A stretch of 64,000 nucleotides of DNA from Desulfovibrio sp. UIB00 (GCF_022508225.1 NZ_JAETXJ010000005.1:1-64000), one strand, 5' to 3'; positions 1-9,941 are shown, counted from the stretch's first letter. The notes: a model not told the origin generated them from the letters alone. Program-made: numbers and translations.

Positions 1-394
1 TCGAGTAACAGGCCCTTATAGGGCCTAATCAAACCGCCCCTTGAAGGGGCGGTGCTGATTGCGAAGCGGCATGCGCCTGACGCAGAGCCGTCACCGTTGC
101 GGGGCAGCATGGCTGCTGCGTGCTCTGTCAGATTTGAAAAGCAATCAAATATCTACTATGCAAAGTTATTGCGAGTAAATATAGTTCTGGTAGTTGCCTT
201 TTGCAGTTTCCGGCCCTTTGAAAGGTATCTAAATATCTTGCAGGACTGGGACTAAGTGGTTACAGCTAATAAAAGGCATGTCGTTATATGGGTGGGGAAG
301 GGACTCTGCCATCTGTGTAATGTGGTCCATACTGGTCGATATGCCACAAGCGGGAGAATGCGGACGGTGCATTCTTCAAGCTGAGGAGTCAACC
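1..394. other. Left-edge intergenic region with two stem-loops
   Basis: No convincing gene is seen here. Two perfect inverted repeats lie near the edge: AGGCCC/GGGCCT at 10-26 with a 5-base loop, and ACCGCCCC/GGGGCGGT at 33-53 with a 5-base loop. Neither is followed by a run of T, so they may be the 3' end of an upstream transcript rather than a classic terminator. The remainder up to position 394 is the leader of the TolC-like gene; no promoter stood out clearly. A small open frame at 52-255 has no ribosome binding site or recognisable family. Confidence 0.5.
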
Positions 395-1795
395 GTGAAA
401 CAGATTATCTGGGGAGCACTTTTTTCCCTGCTTTTGGCAACGGCGGCCACTGCGGCTGAAACCGGTTATCCCCCGCCCCCGCCAGCGGGGAAGCCGCTTT
501 CGGTCGAGGACTCCATCTATGGAGTGTTGCGTAATCACCACAATCTGCGGGGCATGATTGAAAACCGCGAGGTGCTGGATCATGAAGTGAGGCGCGCTCA
601 GGCTGGCTTTGGCCCCCGTGTTGACGTTACAGGGCAGGCTGGTGGCAGCGTCTTGAGCGATTCAAGCACCCGCAGCCAGAACCTTGATTCGCAGATGTGG
701 GGCAAGGTGGGCTATAGCGCCCAGCTTGTGCAACCCATATGGGATGGTTTTGCCACCCGTTCGCGCGTTCGCACTGCCAAATCCACTCTTGAATCCCAGA
801 AATACCGTGTATTCGATACGGCGACATCGCTTTCTCTTGATGCGATTATCGCCCATATAGATTTGCTACGCCGCAGGAAAATCTACGAGCTTTCCGAAGA
901 AAACGTGGCTCATCACAAGTCTCTTGTGGGGCAGGCCCAGGATCGCGCCAGCCTTGGCGCGGACACTGCCGCCGACGTAACCCAGGCGCAGTCGCGCTTG
1001 CAACGGGCGCTTTCAAGCCTTTCTGAAGCCAAGGCATCCCTGCTTGTGGCCGAGGAAACCTATACCCGGCTTACCGGGTTGCCAGCGGCCAGCCGTTTGC
1101 AGACCGTGACCATGCCGCCCCAGCTTTACACCGCATCGCAGGCTGTTCTGGAAAAGGCCAAAAAAAGCAATCCCAAACTCGCCGCCTACTTGCAGGATAT
1201 CCGTGCTTCGCGCGCCGAGCGCGAACTTGCGGATTCGGCTTTTTCTCCCGCCCTCAATCTCGAAGCAGGCCCCAACTATACCAACCTTGGCGGCACAAGT
1301 GATCGTTGGGTCTACAGTTTTGACGTCATGGGCGTAGTGCGCTGGAATATTTTCAACAGCGGGGCAGACGTGGCTGAACGCCGCGCTGCTTCAGCCCGCA
1401 TGCGTCAGTCGCGTCAGGTGATGTACAACTTTATTGATGATCTCAAGCTGGATGTGGACAGCACCTGGATCAACTATCTTGCTGCCCAGGAACAGTACAA
1501 TCATTATTCCAAAGCCATAGAGTACAACAAGTACACGCGCACCGCCTATATCGAACAGTTCCAGATTGGCAAGCGCAGTATTCTGGATGTGCTGGATACA
1601 GAAAGTGAGCTGTACAATTCTGCAACCCAGGCGGAAACAGCCCGTGGCAATATTCTTGTGGGCGCGTACAGGCTGTCGGCGCTCACGGGCAATATGCTGC
1701 CAGAAATGTCCATTAATACAGGACCGCTTGGACAGAGCGCGCCCAAAGAGCCGGAAGATCCTCGCGAGGAGTTCGCTCCTGGCTGGTTCAACTGA
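395..1795 (+). CDS. TolC-family outer-membrane channel of a type I secretion system
   Basis: Predicted outer-membrane efflux channel that would complete a type I secretion system with the next two genes. The GTG start at 395 is chosen because GAGGAG lies at 383-388 and the N-terminus then forms a signal peptide with cleavage after TAATAA; the frame stays open further upstream, but that part has no signal or ribosome site. The mature protein begins with a short proline-rich stretch (YPPPPPAGKP), followed by two alpha-helical OEP repeats rich in Ala, Gln and Ser typical of the AggA/LapE branch. At 466 residues it has the usual family length. A strong hairpin terminator follows, so the exporter genes downstream may have their own promoter. 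Family assignment is firm; the adhesin-export role is inferred from the neighbours. Confidence 0.9.
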   Translation: MKQIIWGALFSLLLATAATAAETGYPPPPPAGKPLSVEDSIYGVLRNHHNLRGMIENREVLDHEVRRAQAGFGPRVDVTGQAGGSVLSDSSTRSQNLDSQMWGKVGYSAQLVQPIWDGFATRSRVRTAKSTLESQKYRVFDTATSLSLDAIIAHIDLLRRRKIYELSEENVAHHKSLVGQAQDRASLGADTAADVTQAQSRLQRALSSLSEAKASLLVAEETYTRLTGLPAASRLQTVTMPPQLYTASQAVLEKAKKSNPKLAAYLQDIRASRAERELADSAFSPALNLEAGPNYTNLGGTSDRWVYSFDVMGVVRWNIFNSGADVAERRAASARMRQSRQVMYNFIDDLKLDVDSTWINYLAAQEQYNHYSKAIEYNKYTRTAYIEQFQIGKRSILDVLDTESELYNSATQAETARGNILVGAYRLSALTGNMLPEMSINTGPLGQSAPKEPEDPREEFAPGWFN

Positions 1796-1806
1796 TAAAC
1801 CCTTCT

Positions 1807-1844
1807 GCATGCCCCGGTTAAGCCGGGGCATGCGGCGCTTTTTT
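1807..1844 (+). terminator. Rho-independent terminator after the TolC-like gene
   Basis: A perfect 11-bp stem (1807-1817 with 1823-1833, loop TTAAG) is followed five bases later by six T at 1839-1844. It starts 12 bases after the stop codon of the TolC-like gene. Confidence 0.85.
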
Positions 1845-2015
1845 AAGGGCGCAAATCCTTCTTTACCAGGCCGGGATAATTGGCTGACCCATGCGGCGCG
1901 CCTTGCGACTCTGGGCTGTCGAGTGAATTCCCTCAAGGTAGGGGCTTTGCCGCTCTGCGCGCTGATAACGAAAAGATGATGCCGAGTTATCCCCATCAGC
2001 ATCAATGGAATATGC

Positions 2016-4367
2016 ATGGATACAAATTCTGCGGATTCAGAAGAAAAGGCACGGCCCACATCACCTGAACAGGAATCCGGCGACAGCCGGGCTCCCCAAA
2101 AGACAGCAGACATGACACCGGGGCAAGCCTCCGGCGTTGCAGAACACGGCACAACCCAAGCGCCGCGCACCGCGCCGGGCATGGGCCCGTTGCGCCCTTC
2201 AGACGTGGACTTCATGCCCGGCTTGTTGCGCAGTCTTTCGGTCCTGATGCGCCTGCGCGGGCGGGCAGTGTCGCCGCATGTGCTCATGGCCGGGCTTTCG
2301 GGCAGCAAGGTAACGCCTCAGGCCTGCCTGCGGGCGGCCCGCAAGGCGGGACTGGCCGGGCGTATCGCCTATCGGCCTGATATCGCAGATATTCCAGGCC
2401 TTGTGCTGCCGTGCATTCTGTTGCTCTCCCACGACCGCTCGTGCGTGCTCACCGCCCTTGACGGCGACATGGCCGAGGTGGTTTTTCCCGAAACAAGCGA
2501 AAGTTCCCAGTTGGTGCCAGTAGAGGCCTTGACGGACGAATACTCCGGCTATGCGCTCTTTGCCGCAGTGGAAGCAGCGCCGGATGACCGTTCCGAACGC
2601 CTCAGCATCGCTCGTGGCAAGCGCTGGTTCTGGGATGTGCTGCGGTATTACGCGCCCATCTACAGACACGTGGCCCTGGCCAGCGTGGTCATCAATCTCA
2701 TTGCCGTGGGCAGCCCGCTGTTTGTGATGAATGTCTATGACCGCGTGGTTCCCAATAATGCCATAGAAACATTGTGGGTGCTGGCAAGCGGCATCTGCAT
2801 CATCTATCTTTTCAATTTTCTGCTTTCGGCCCTGCGTACACATTTTGTTGATGTGGCTGGTCGCAATGCGGATATCGTTCTCTCCAGTTCGCTGGTGGAA
2901 AAGGTGCTTTCCATGCGGCTGGACGCCAAGCCCGAATCCACGGGCGCGCTGGTCAACAACCTGCGCGAATTTGAGCAACTGCGCGAATTTTTCAGTTCCT
3001 CTAGTCTGCTTGCCTGCATTGATCTGCCTTTTCTTGTTATTTTTCTATTGCTTACGGCCTTCATTGGCGGCCCTATGGTGCTGCTGTCCATTGGGGCCAT
3101 GCCCATCATGATCGGCATAGGCCTGCTGCTCCAGCACCGTTCGCGCATGAGCGCCGAGGCCAGCTACAAGCAGAATATGCAAAAAAACGCCCTGCTGGTG
3201 GAAATAGTGGGCGGGCTGGAAACGCTCAAGTCCTGCATGGCCGAAAGCCGCATGCAGAAGCTGTGGGAATCTGTGGTGGGCCTTTCGGCTCGCTCCAACA
3301 GTGAATCCCGCAAATATAACAACCTTGCGGTCACATCTTCCATGCTCATTACCCAGCTGGTTACTGTGGCCATGGTGGTGTGGGGCGTGTACCGCATATC
3401 TGATGGCCTCATGACCATGGGCGCGCTTATCGGCTGCAATATTTTGGTGGGGCGCACCATGGCCCCGCTGCTCCAGATGGCCTCCCTGCTCACCCGTTTG
3501 CAAAATTCGCATGTGGCCCTCAAGGCACTGGACATGCTGATGATGCTGCCTTCTGAAAATCAGATGGAAAAAACCTGCATGGATTTTGGCATGCTGCGGC
3601 CTTCGTTCGCTCTTGAAGGGGTTTCTTTTGCCTATCCCCGGCAGGAACGTCTGGCTCTGGAGCATGTTTCACTGCGCATTGAGCCGGGTGAACGCGTGGG
3701 CATTATCGGACCCATGGGATCGGGCAAAAGCACCCTGTCAAAGCTCCTTATTGGTCTCTATCAGCCCAAGGAAGGGGCGGTGAAGTTTGGCGATGTGGAC
3801 ATCAGGCAGATTCCCAGCATGGAACTGCGTGCCCGCGTGGGCGTGCTGCCGCAGGATGTGGTGCTGTTTTACGGCAGCATTCGCGACAATATTGCCCTTG
3901 GGGATCCCACCATCAACGACCACCTCATTCTGCGCGCCGCCTCCCTGGCTGGCGTCACAGACTTTTTGCGCAATAATCCCGCTGGCTTTGCCGCGCAGGT
4001 GGGCGAGCAGGGCAAGGCGCTTTCTGGCGGGCAGCGTCAGGCAGTGGCCCTGGCGCGCGCTCTGGTGCGCGACCCTGAGGTGCTCATTCTTGACGAACCC
4101 ACCAGCAATATGGACACGGATTCAGAAATGCTGCTGCAACAAAGACTGCAATCGGTCATTGGCGGGCGCACCCTTGTTCTTGTGACCCACCGGCTCTCCA
4201 TGCTGCGTATAGTGGATCGGCTCATTGTCATGGAAGGCGGACAGATCAAACTGGACGGCCCTCGCGACGCAGTGTTGCAAAGTCTGCGCGACCGCTCGAA
4301 AAAGAACGTGACCAATGTGCAGCAGGCCGCACCGCAGGAAAAATCTGCTGATGCCGCAACGGGCTGA
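2016..4367 (+). CDS. Type I secretion ABC exporter (LapB/HlyB type)
   Basis: Inner-membrane permease and ATPase in one chain, predicted to energise export of a large surface protein through the HlyD-like adaptor and the TolC-like channel. After a hydrophilic Pro/Glu-rich N-terminus of about 65 residues comes a C39 peptidase-like domain (about 70-190) whose expected catalytic Cys/His are not evident; this fits exporters that bind the substrate without cleaving it. A six-helix membrane domain (about 210-490) and an ABC ATPase follow, with Walker A GPMGSGKST, signature LSGGQRQAVALARAL and Walker B VLILDEPTS. The C-terminus is a short Ala/Gln-rich tail. At 783 residues it is slightly longer than usual because of both tails. 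The ATG at 2016 has only a weak ribosome site, so the exact start is less certain. Confidence 0.93.
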   Translation: MDTNSADSEEKARPTSPEQESGDSRAPQKTADMTPGQASGVAEHGTTQAPRTAPGMGPLRPSDVDFMPGLLRSLSVLMRLRGRAVSPHVLMAGLSGSKVTPQACLRAARKAGLAGRIAYRPDIADIPGLVLPCILLLSHDRSCVLTALDGDMAEVVFPETSESSQLVPVEALTDEYSGYALFAAVEAAPDDRSERLSIARGKRWFWDVLRYYAPIYRHVALASVVINLIAVGSPLFVMNVYDRVVPNNAIETLWVLASGICIIYLFNFLLSALRTHFVDVAGRNADIVLSSSLVEKVLSMRLDAKPESTGALVNNLREFEQLREFFSSSSLLACIDLPFLVIFLLLTAFIGGPMVLLSIGAMPIMIGIGLLLQHRSRMSAEASYKQNMQKNALLVEIVGGLETLKSCMAESRMQKLWESVVGLSARSNSESRKYNNLAVTSSMLITQLVTVAMVVWGVYRISDGLMTMGALIGCNILVGRTMAPLLQMASLLTRLQNSHVALKALDMLMMLPSENQMEKTCMDFGMLRPSFALEGVSFAYPRQERLALEHVSLRIEPGERVGIIGPMGSGKSTLSKLLIGLYQPKEGAVKFGDVDIRQIPSMELRARVGVLPQDVVLFYGSIRDNIALGDPTINDHLILRAASLAGVTDFLRNNPAGFAAQVGEQGKALSGGQRQAVALARALVRDPEVLILDEPTSNMDTDSEMLLQQRLQSVIGGRTLVLVTHRLSMLRIVDRLIVMEGGQIKLDGPRDAVLQSLRDRSKKNVTNVQQAAPQEKSADAATG

Positions 4368-4441
4368 AGTTTTTGACTTTGCTGAAAAGTTTTGGCTTTT
4401 TGTTTTGAAATGACCGCCCAGCGGTTTTTGGAGAAGGGCGC

Positions 4442-6403
4442 ATGCAGTTGCCACAGAAAACTATGGATATGACCGGGGCTGAAAATCAGCCAGAACAGAA
4501 AGCAGGGGCGCAATGCGGCACGTCAAAGCCCGATGTGCTCCTGCCCCGAGGTGTGGAGCCTTCGGTCTTTCCGCAGCCGGGCGGCATGCCGGGTATGCCC
4601 TTTGGCTCGCATTTTTCACGGCCCAATGTTGACGTGCCGCTGCCAGCCATGCCCGGCAGCGAGAACGTGCATGAATCTGCTGCTGATTCTGGCGCAACCG
4701 CCTCGTTTGGGTCAGGTTTGGATGCGGGCGCTGGCCGTTTGCCTGATCTGGACACGTTGATGGCCGATCTGGGTCAGAGTGCCAGCGACATGCAGCCCCT
4801 GGGGCTGGATGCTGCCGCCGCCAAAAAGAAAGAACCGAGTAATCTCGAGCTTTTTTTGCGTCAGTTGCTGATGGGCGGGGAGCACGAACAACGCCCGGAT
4901 AAAAGCTTGCGGCAGTCGTTGCACGAAACTGTAGAAAGAATTTTGGGCAAGGGCGGTCAGCAGGGAGCTGGCGCCATGACGGGCGGGCAGCAGCAGGGCA
5001 ATCCTGGCCTGTTCGCAGCCATGGACGCGCCCCTGCGCGGCCTGACGCCCGATGATATCCTTTTTGCCAACGAGGTGGACGCGGCCCTCGCCCGGCGGCC
5101 CAAGTTCGGCGTGCGCGCGCTGTCCATCAGCGTGGGCGCGTTTTTTCTATGTCTGATCATCTGGGCGGCCGTTGCCAGCGTAGATGAAGTGACCCATGCG
5201 GAAGGTTCGGTTGTAGGTTCGCAGCGCACCCAGACCATCCAGAACCTTGAGGGCGGCATCCTGCGCGCAGTGCTTGTGCATGAGGGGCAGATTGTGGACA
5301 AGGGGGCGGTGCTGGCGCAACTGGACAATGAGATGGCCGAAAGCGCCTACCGCGACGCTGTAAACAAGGCCATGGAAAACAGCCTCGCCATCATCCGCCT
5401 TGAAGCTGAGATCAAGGGGGACAAGCCTGTTTTTCCAGAAAATTTTGACATGTGGGCAGAAAAAGTCATTGGCCGCAGGGTGGAAGCCGGCATGCTGGGG
5501 CGCATCCACCAGATCATTCAGGATCAGGAAAATGCATGGCACAGCCGCCGCGAGCAGCTCAACGCGGAAATTGATGTCCTACAGTCCCAGTATGTGCAGC
5601 GTCTGCATGATGTGGAAGAACTGACTGCCCGCAAGGTGCAGCTTGACCGCAGCCTCGAGCTTTCCATCGAGCAAAAGAATACGGCCTACGCCCTTGTGCA
5701 GCGCAACAATTTTTCCAAGTTGGAATACCTCGGCATGCAGCAAAAGGTTGTGGAATTGCAGGGTCAGATAGATTCCCTTGCCGCCACAATACCCAAGGCC
5801 AAGGCCGCAGCGGACGAATCCAAGCAGCGCATAGCATCCCGCAGGGCCGAGCAGGTCGCTGCTGTTACTGACGAAATCAACAAGCGCAGGCAGGAACTCA
5901 ATTCCCTGCGCGAAAATCTTTCGGCAGGGCGCGACCGCGTAACCCGTACAGAACTGCGCGCTCCTGTGCGCAGCACTGTCAAGCAGATATACATTTCCAC
6001 AGTGGGCGGCGTGGTCAAACCCGGCGAACCCATCATGGATCTTGTGCCGCTTGACGACACTCTGGTGGTGGAGGCCAAGGTCAAACCGCAAGATGTTGCC
6101 TTTCTGCGTCCGGGACAGAATGTCATGGTCAAGGTTTCAGCCTATGATTTCTCCATTTACGGCGGGATTGAAGGCAAGCTTGAATCCATCAGCGCCGATA
6201 CCATTGAAGATAAAAGAGGCGAGCACTTTTATCTTGTAAAGATCCGCACCCAGAAAAATGCCATTGTCTACCACAACGAGTCTCTTCCCATCATGCCGGG
6301 CATGGTGGTGACGGCAGACATTATGATTGGCAAAAAAACCGTGCTGGATTATCTGCTCAAGCCCATTCTCAAGGCTAAGCAGAACGCCCTGCGCGAGCGC
6401 TAG
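4442..6403 (+). CDS. HlyD-family periplasmic adaptor (LapC type) with long N-terminal extension
   Basis: Membrane fusion protein that would link the ABC exporter to the outer-membrane channel. The start has a good ribosome site (GGAGAAGG at 4430-4437). About 220 residues precede the single membrane helix (about 224-245, ending IIWAAVASVDEV); HlyD proteins normally have only 20-60 there. The extension is rich in Gly, Met, Pro and Gln (for example GGMPGMPFG and GGQQQGNPG) and is probably disordered and cytoplasmic. After the helix come the biotinyl-lipoyl-like half (EGGILRAVLVHEGQIVDKG), a long coiled-coil region (about 300-500) and the C-terminal beta domain with the HlyD signature region near LRAPVRSTVKQIY. 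It follows the exporter after 74 bases and is surely one unit with it. Confidence 0.93.
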   Translation: MQLPQKTMDMTGAENQPEQKAGAQCGTSKPDVLLPRGVEPSVFPQPGGMPGMPFGSHFSRPNVDVPLPAMPGSENVHESAADSGATASFGSGLDAGAGRLPDLDTLMADLGQSASDMQPLGLDAAAAKKKEPSNLELFLRQLLMGGEHEQRPDKSLRQSLHETVERILGKGGQQGAGAMTGGQQQGNPGLFAAMDAPLRGLTPDDILFANEVDAALARRPKFGVRALSISVGAFFLCLIIWAAVASVDEVTHAEGSVVGSQRTQTIQNLEGGILRAVLVHEGQIVDKGAVLAQLDNEMAESAYRDAVNKAMENSLAIIRLEAEIKGDKPVFPENFDMWAEKVIGRRVEAGMLGRIHQIIQDQENAWHSRREQLNAEIDVLQSQYVQRLHDVEELTARKVQLDRSLELSIEQKNTAYALVQRNNFSKLEYLGMQQKVVELQGQIDSLAATIPKAKAAADESKQRIASRRAEQVAAVTDEINKRRQELNSLRENLSAGRDRVTRTELRAPVRSTVKQIYISTVGGVVKPGEPIMDLVPLDDTLVVEAKVKPQDVAFLRPGQNVMVKVSAYDFSIYGGIEGKLESISADTIEDKRGEHFYLVKIRTQKNAIVYHNESLPIMPGMVVTADIMIGKKTVLDYLLKPILKAKQNALRER

Positions 6404-6509
6404 GGCGAAAATGCGCTGACAGGCTTTGGCCTTGCCGTAAACCAGTATTTCAAGGGTTAATGATCCGCTGCAGATTTGTTGAGACGCTCCGCCAGATGAA
6501 GGAAAATAT

Positions 6510-8645
6510 ATGGCACCCCAAGAACTGACTCTCCCAGGCGTAGCCCAGCGCAACCGCAAGGCGGCGCTGACCATGTCGGCACTGTTTGTGCTGGCGCTCT
6601 GCCTGATTTTTATTTTTGCACGTTGGTATCTGCATGATTCGCGTGCCCACCTGCTGCGTGAAATGGGGCAGGACATGAACTCGCAGGCCTCGGGCAAGGT
6701 GGCCTTGCTCACCGTGTGGTCTGGCACCCTTGCCGGTCAGGTAAATATTTTTGTCACGCAGGATATGCTGCGGCTGTTCGCCGCAGAGGTTGCAAGTGCG
6801 GGCGTGTCCGCCACGGATATGTTGCAGATGGCCCGGCAAAGCCAGAATGGGGCCGAAGCGGATACGGCGCCCCTGGCGAGCACTGCCAGCAACAGTGACC
6901 CTCTGAAAAAAATTGCCCCGCGTCTTCCGTTGATGGTCAACTATCTCAGAGACTTCATGGAGAAAAACAGTTTCAGCGGCGCGAGCCTGGTTAATACAGA
7001 CATGCAGATGTACCTCGCCCCTGAGGGCGTGCAGCCGCCAGATGAGGAACAGCGGCCCTATTTGCAGCAGGCCCTGAACAACAAACAGCCCGTTCTTATG
7101 CCTGTGCGGCGCGAAAATGGCAGACTTGTCATGGATATGGCCTTTCCCATTTTTGCGCCCCTGTATGTGGATTCAACCGGGGGGAGGGTGGTTTCCCTGC
7201 TGCTGGCCACCTACAGCGTCCTGCCTGTAACTGCTGCGGCCACTGGCGAAGCGGGCAATGGCACCCAGTACAATACATTTATTCTTCAATCTTTTGGTGA
7301 AAGGCTGCAACGCATAGCACCTACTGAAGTGTCGGGCGTGTCGGATTTGCCCGGCTGGTCGCTGCATGACGAAAAGCTGCCGCTCGGCACACGTATTGAT
7401 CCCGGCCTGCCGGAAGGCGAGCGCGAGATATACGGGCTTGCCCTGCCCGTGCCCAACCTGCCCTGGCTTGTGGAGCAAACCTTGCCCGTGCGGCGTATTG
7501 ATGAACGATTTGCCGGCATAAAGCAGAATGTTGTTGTGGCTTCACTGATCATGGCTGCGCTGGTTGGCGGTCTGCTGGCCGCCCTGTGGTGGAGCCTTGT
7601 GAGCCGTAACGAGCGCGCCGTGGCGGAGCAGATGCACAAGCTCTATCTGGTGGTCAACCAGCAAAAGCAGATCATGGACGGCGTAAATTCCGCCCTGTCG
7701 GCAGGCATTGTGCTCAACGACCTGAACGGCGTCATCCACTACGTCAACCAGAGCTTTGCCCGTTTGTGCGGCAGGGAAAAAGCCACGGAGCTGCGCGGGC
7801 TGAAATATTCCGAGCTGGATATGGAACTTGCCCGCAGCCTTGTAACCCATACGCTGGCCGTACACAGGGCGGGTGAACCCTTCAGCTTTGCCGAAGCCCT
7901 GCTGGTGGATGGCAAGCTGCGCTATTATCTTACCTCCTGCACTCCGTTTCGGGATGAAAACGGGCGGCTTTCAGGCATGGTCTCCGTATACAGTGACATG
8001 ACGGATATTGCCGTGGCGCAGCAGCGTTCGCAGCAAATGGTTGCCCAGACCGTCAACGCTTTCGTCAAGGCCATCGAGGCCGTGGATACCTATCTGCGCG
8101 GGCAGTCGGCCTTTACCGCGCAGTTGGCGGTTTCTCTGGCCTGCGGGCTTGGCCGCAGCGATGCGGAAACCCTTGCCACCCTGCGCACGGCAGCCAACCT
8201 TTCGCATGTGGGCATGATCCAGTTGCCCAAGGATCTGCTCACCAAGACAGGCGCGCTCTCGGCGCAGGAACGGGAATTGCTGCAACAGCATGTGGAATTT
8301 GCCCGCGAGGCCCTGGCAGACATAGACTTTGGCCTGCCGGTGCTGGAGGCCATCACCCAGATGTACGAGCGACTGGACGGCAGCGGTTATCCCCTTGCCC
8401 TGAATGATGGGGCCATCTGTCTGAACGCCCGGATTCTGGCGGTTGCCAATACCTTCTGCGCGCTTATGCGGCCACGCTCCTACCGTGAGGCGCACAGTAC
8501 GGAAGATGCCCTGAATATCCTGTCCGAAACTCCGCCCAAGTATGACGCCTCGGTTGTGGGCTCTTTACGGGCTTTTCTGGAGACAGAGCAGGGTATGGCC
8601 TTTCTGGAGCATTTGCTTGGCGATCCTCAGCCAAACAGCGCCTAA
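6510..8645 (+). CDS. Membrane PAS protein with degenerate HD-GYP domain (probable c-di-GMP receptor)
   Basis: A 711-residue sensor protein. A first membrane helix (about 15-36) and a second (about 342-362) enclose a periplasmic domain of roughly 300 residues, probably Cache-like. A cytoplasmic PAS domain follows (about 385-490), then a C-terminal domain aligned by eye with HD-GYP phosphodiesterases: DGSGYP is present and the fold spacing is kept. Key metal ligands are not: the usual LHDIGK is LSHVGM and the usual HHE before DGSGYP is MYE. Hydrolysis of c-di-GMP is therefore unlikely, and the protein may act as a nucleotide receptor that signals across the membrane, as LapD does with a different output domain. 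It directly follows the secretion genes (AAGGA at 6499-6503). The receptor role is inference; the degenerate motif is seen directly. Confidence 0.8.
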   Translation: MAPQELTLPGVAQRNRKAALTMSALFVLALCLIFIFARWYLHDSRAHLLREMGQDMNSQASGKVALLTVWSGTLAGQVNIFVTQDMLRLFAAEVASAGVSATDMLQMARQSQNGAEADTAPLASTASNSDPLKKIAPRLPLMVNYLRDFMEKNSFSGASLVNTDMQMYLAPEGVQPPDEEQRPYLQQALNNKQPVLMPVRRENGRLVMDMAFPIFAPLYVDSTGGRVVSLLLATYSVLPVTAAATGEAGNGTQYNTFILQSFGERLQRIAPTEVSGVSDLPGWSLHDEKLPLGTRIDPGLPEGEREIYGLALPVPNLPWLVEQTLPVRRIDERFAGIKQNVVVASLIMAALVGGLLAALWWSLVSRNERAVAEQMHKLYLVVNQQKQIMDGVNSALSAGIVLNDLNGVIHYVNQSFARLCGREKATELRGLKYSELDMELARSLVTHTLAVHRAGEPFSFAEALLVDGKLRYYLTSCTPFRDENGRLSGMVSVYSDMTDIAVAQQRSQQMVAQTVNAFVKAIEAVDTYLRGQSAFTAQLAVSLACGLGRSDAETLATLRTAANLSHVGMIQLPKDLLTKTGALSAQERELLQQHVEFAREALADIDFGLPVLEAITQMYERLDGSGYPLALNDGAICLNARILAVANTFCALMRPRSYREAHSTEDALNILSETPPKYDASVVGSLRAFLETEQGMAFLEHLLGDPQPNSA

Positions 8646-8663
8646 TAGGTACAGGGGTTAACA

Positions 8664-9941
8664 ATGCGCATTCTTTTTTTGAATTCTGTTTTTCCTGGCC
8701 GCTTTCGTTCTCTTGCCCAGGCCTTTGGCGCATCCCAGAACAATACCGTGCTGTTTCTTGCAGAAACCGGGCAAAAACTTGCCATTCCCGGTGTGCGGCG
8801 GCTGCGTTTGGCGCCGCCTGCGCCCTATGAAAGCGACGACCCGGCAGAAAAGGAAATCGTGACGCGCCTGCGGCGTGGCGCGCGGGCGGGCAATGCCCTG
8901 CTGTCGTTGCGGAGAAACGGTTTTGTCCCAGATATCATCTGCGCTGCGGCAAGCATGGGCGGCAGTTTTTACGTGCGCGACATCTTCCCCAAGGCTTTTT
9001 ATGTGGCTCAGGGCGACTGGTTTTACAACAATGGCGAGAGCCACTGCTTTTTTACGCGTGGCAACCCCCGCCCCCCGGCGGACTTTGCCCCCCTGCGGGT
9101 GTGCAATCTGTGGGAATACAACGCGTTGGGCGAATGCCAGCTTGCCGTTACCTCCTCCCTCTGGCAACGCGCCCAGTACCCCCCCGCGCTGCAACGCGAC
9201 ATAAAGGTTGTGCCCAGCGGCATCAACACGCGCTTTTTTATGCCCGGCGAGGAAAAAAAGGATGGCGATGCCGCAGGCGACGGCGTTGCTGATTCCTGGG
9301 GATGCGCAAGCAATGAGCTGGTGACCTTTTGCGGCCCCATGCACGACCCCGCGCGCGGCTTTGACCAGTTCCGCAAGTGCCTGCCGCGCCTGCTTGAATT
9401 GCGTCCTAACTGCCTTGTGGTGCTGGCCTGGCTTGATATTGCCCAGACCGGGCGCAAACAGGGTGGCGGCTCAGATACGCCAGCCGAATGCACCGAGACC
9501 GGCAAGGCCATGCGCCGTGCGGTAGATATTCTGGGCATAGATCAGAGCTTCCGGGCGCGTGTGCACCTGCTTGGCGCGCGTTCGCTCAAGGAATATCGGG
9601 CCATGCTGCAACATTCCACCGCTCATGTGTATCTGGCCGCGCCGCATGTGTTTTCCACCGGTTTGCTTGAGGCCATGGCCTGCGGTTCACTGGTTGTGGC
9701 ATCGGACACGCCGCCTGTGCGCGAAGTGGTACAGGACGGTGTAAACGGCTTTTTGTGCGAATTCTGGGATCATGAAAACATGGCGCAAAAACTGGCTGAT
9801 GTGCTGGCGCGGGCTCCGCAACTGGGGCATGTACGGCGTAATGCACGGCAAACGGTGCTGCGTTCGTATGATGCGGATGTGCAGACGCGCAGATTTATGG
9901 ATCTCATCAGCGCAAGCATGAAGGGCAGTGCAGAAGGCTGA
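8664..9941 (+). CDS. Family 4-type glycosyltransferase
   Basis: A 425-residue GT-B glycosyltransferase that would move a sugar from an activated donor to an unknown acceptor in the cytoplasm. The N-terminus (FPGRFRSLAQAFGASQNN) matches the PF12000-type acceptor-binding half, and the C-terminal half carries the donor-site pattern LLEAMACGSLVVASDTPPVR. The first Glu of the usual E-x7-E motif is replaced by His, as I recall for this subfamily (often a non-Glu residue there). It starts 18 bases after the sensor gene, so it is probably in the same transcript; a role in glycosylating the exported surface protein or an extracellular polysaccharide is possible but not shown. Confidence 0.82.
   Translation: MRILFLNSVFPGRFRSLAQAFGASQNNTVLFLAETGQKLAIPGVRRLRLAPPAPYESDDPAEKEIVTRLRRGARAGNALLSLRRNGFVPDIICAAASMGGSFYVRDIFPKAFYVAQGDWFYNNGESHCFFTRGNPRPPADFAPLRVCNLWEYNALGECQLAVTSSLWQRAQYPPALQRDIKVVPSGINTRFFMPGEEKKDGDAAGDGVADSWGCASNELVTFCGPMHDPARGFDQFRKCLPRLLELRPNCLVVLAWLDIAQTGRKQGGGSDTPAECTETGKAMRRAVDILGIDQSFRARVHLLGARSLKEYRAMLQHSTAHVYLAAPHVFSTGLLEAMACGSLVVASDTPPVREVVQDGVNGFLCEFWDHENMAQKLADVLARAPQLGHVRRNARQTVLRSYDADVQTRRFMDLISASMKGSAEG

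Noticed and set aside
52-255. A 67-codon frame at the left edge
   Set aside because: No ribosome site, no family and it lies just after a hairpin; more likely intergenic.
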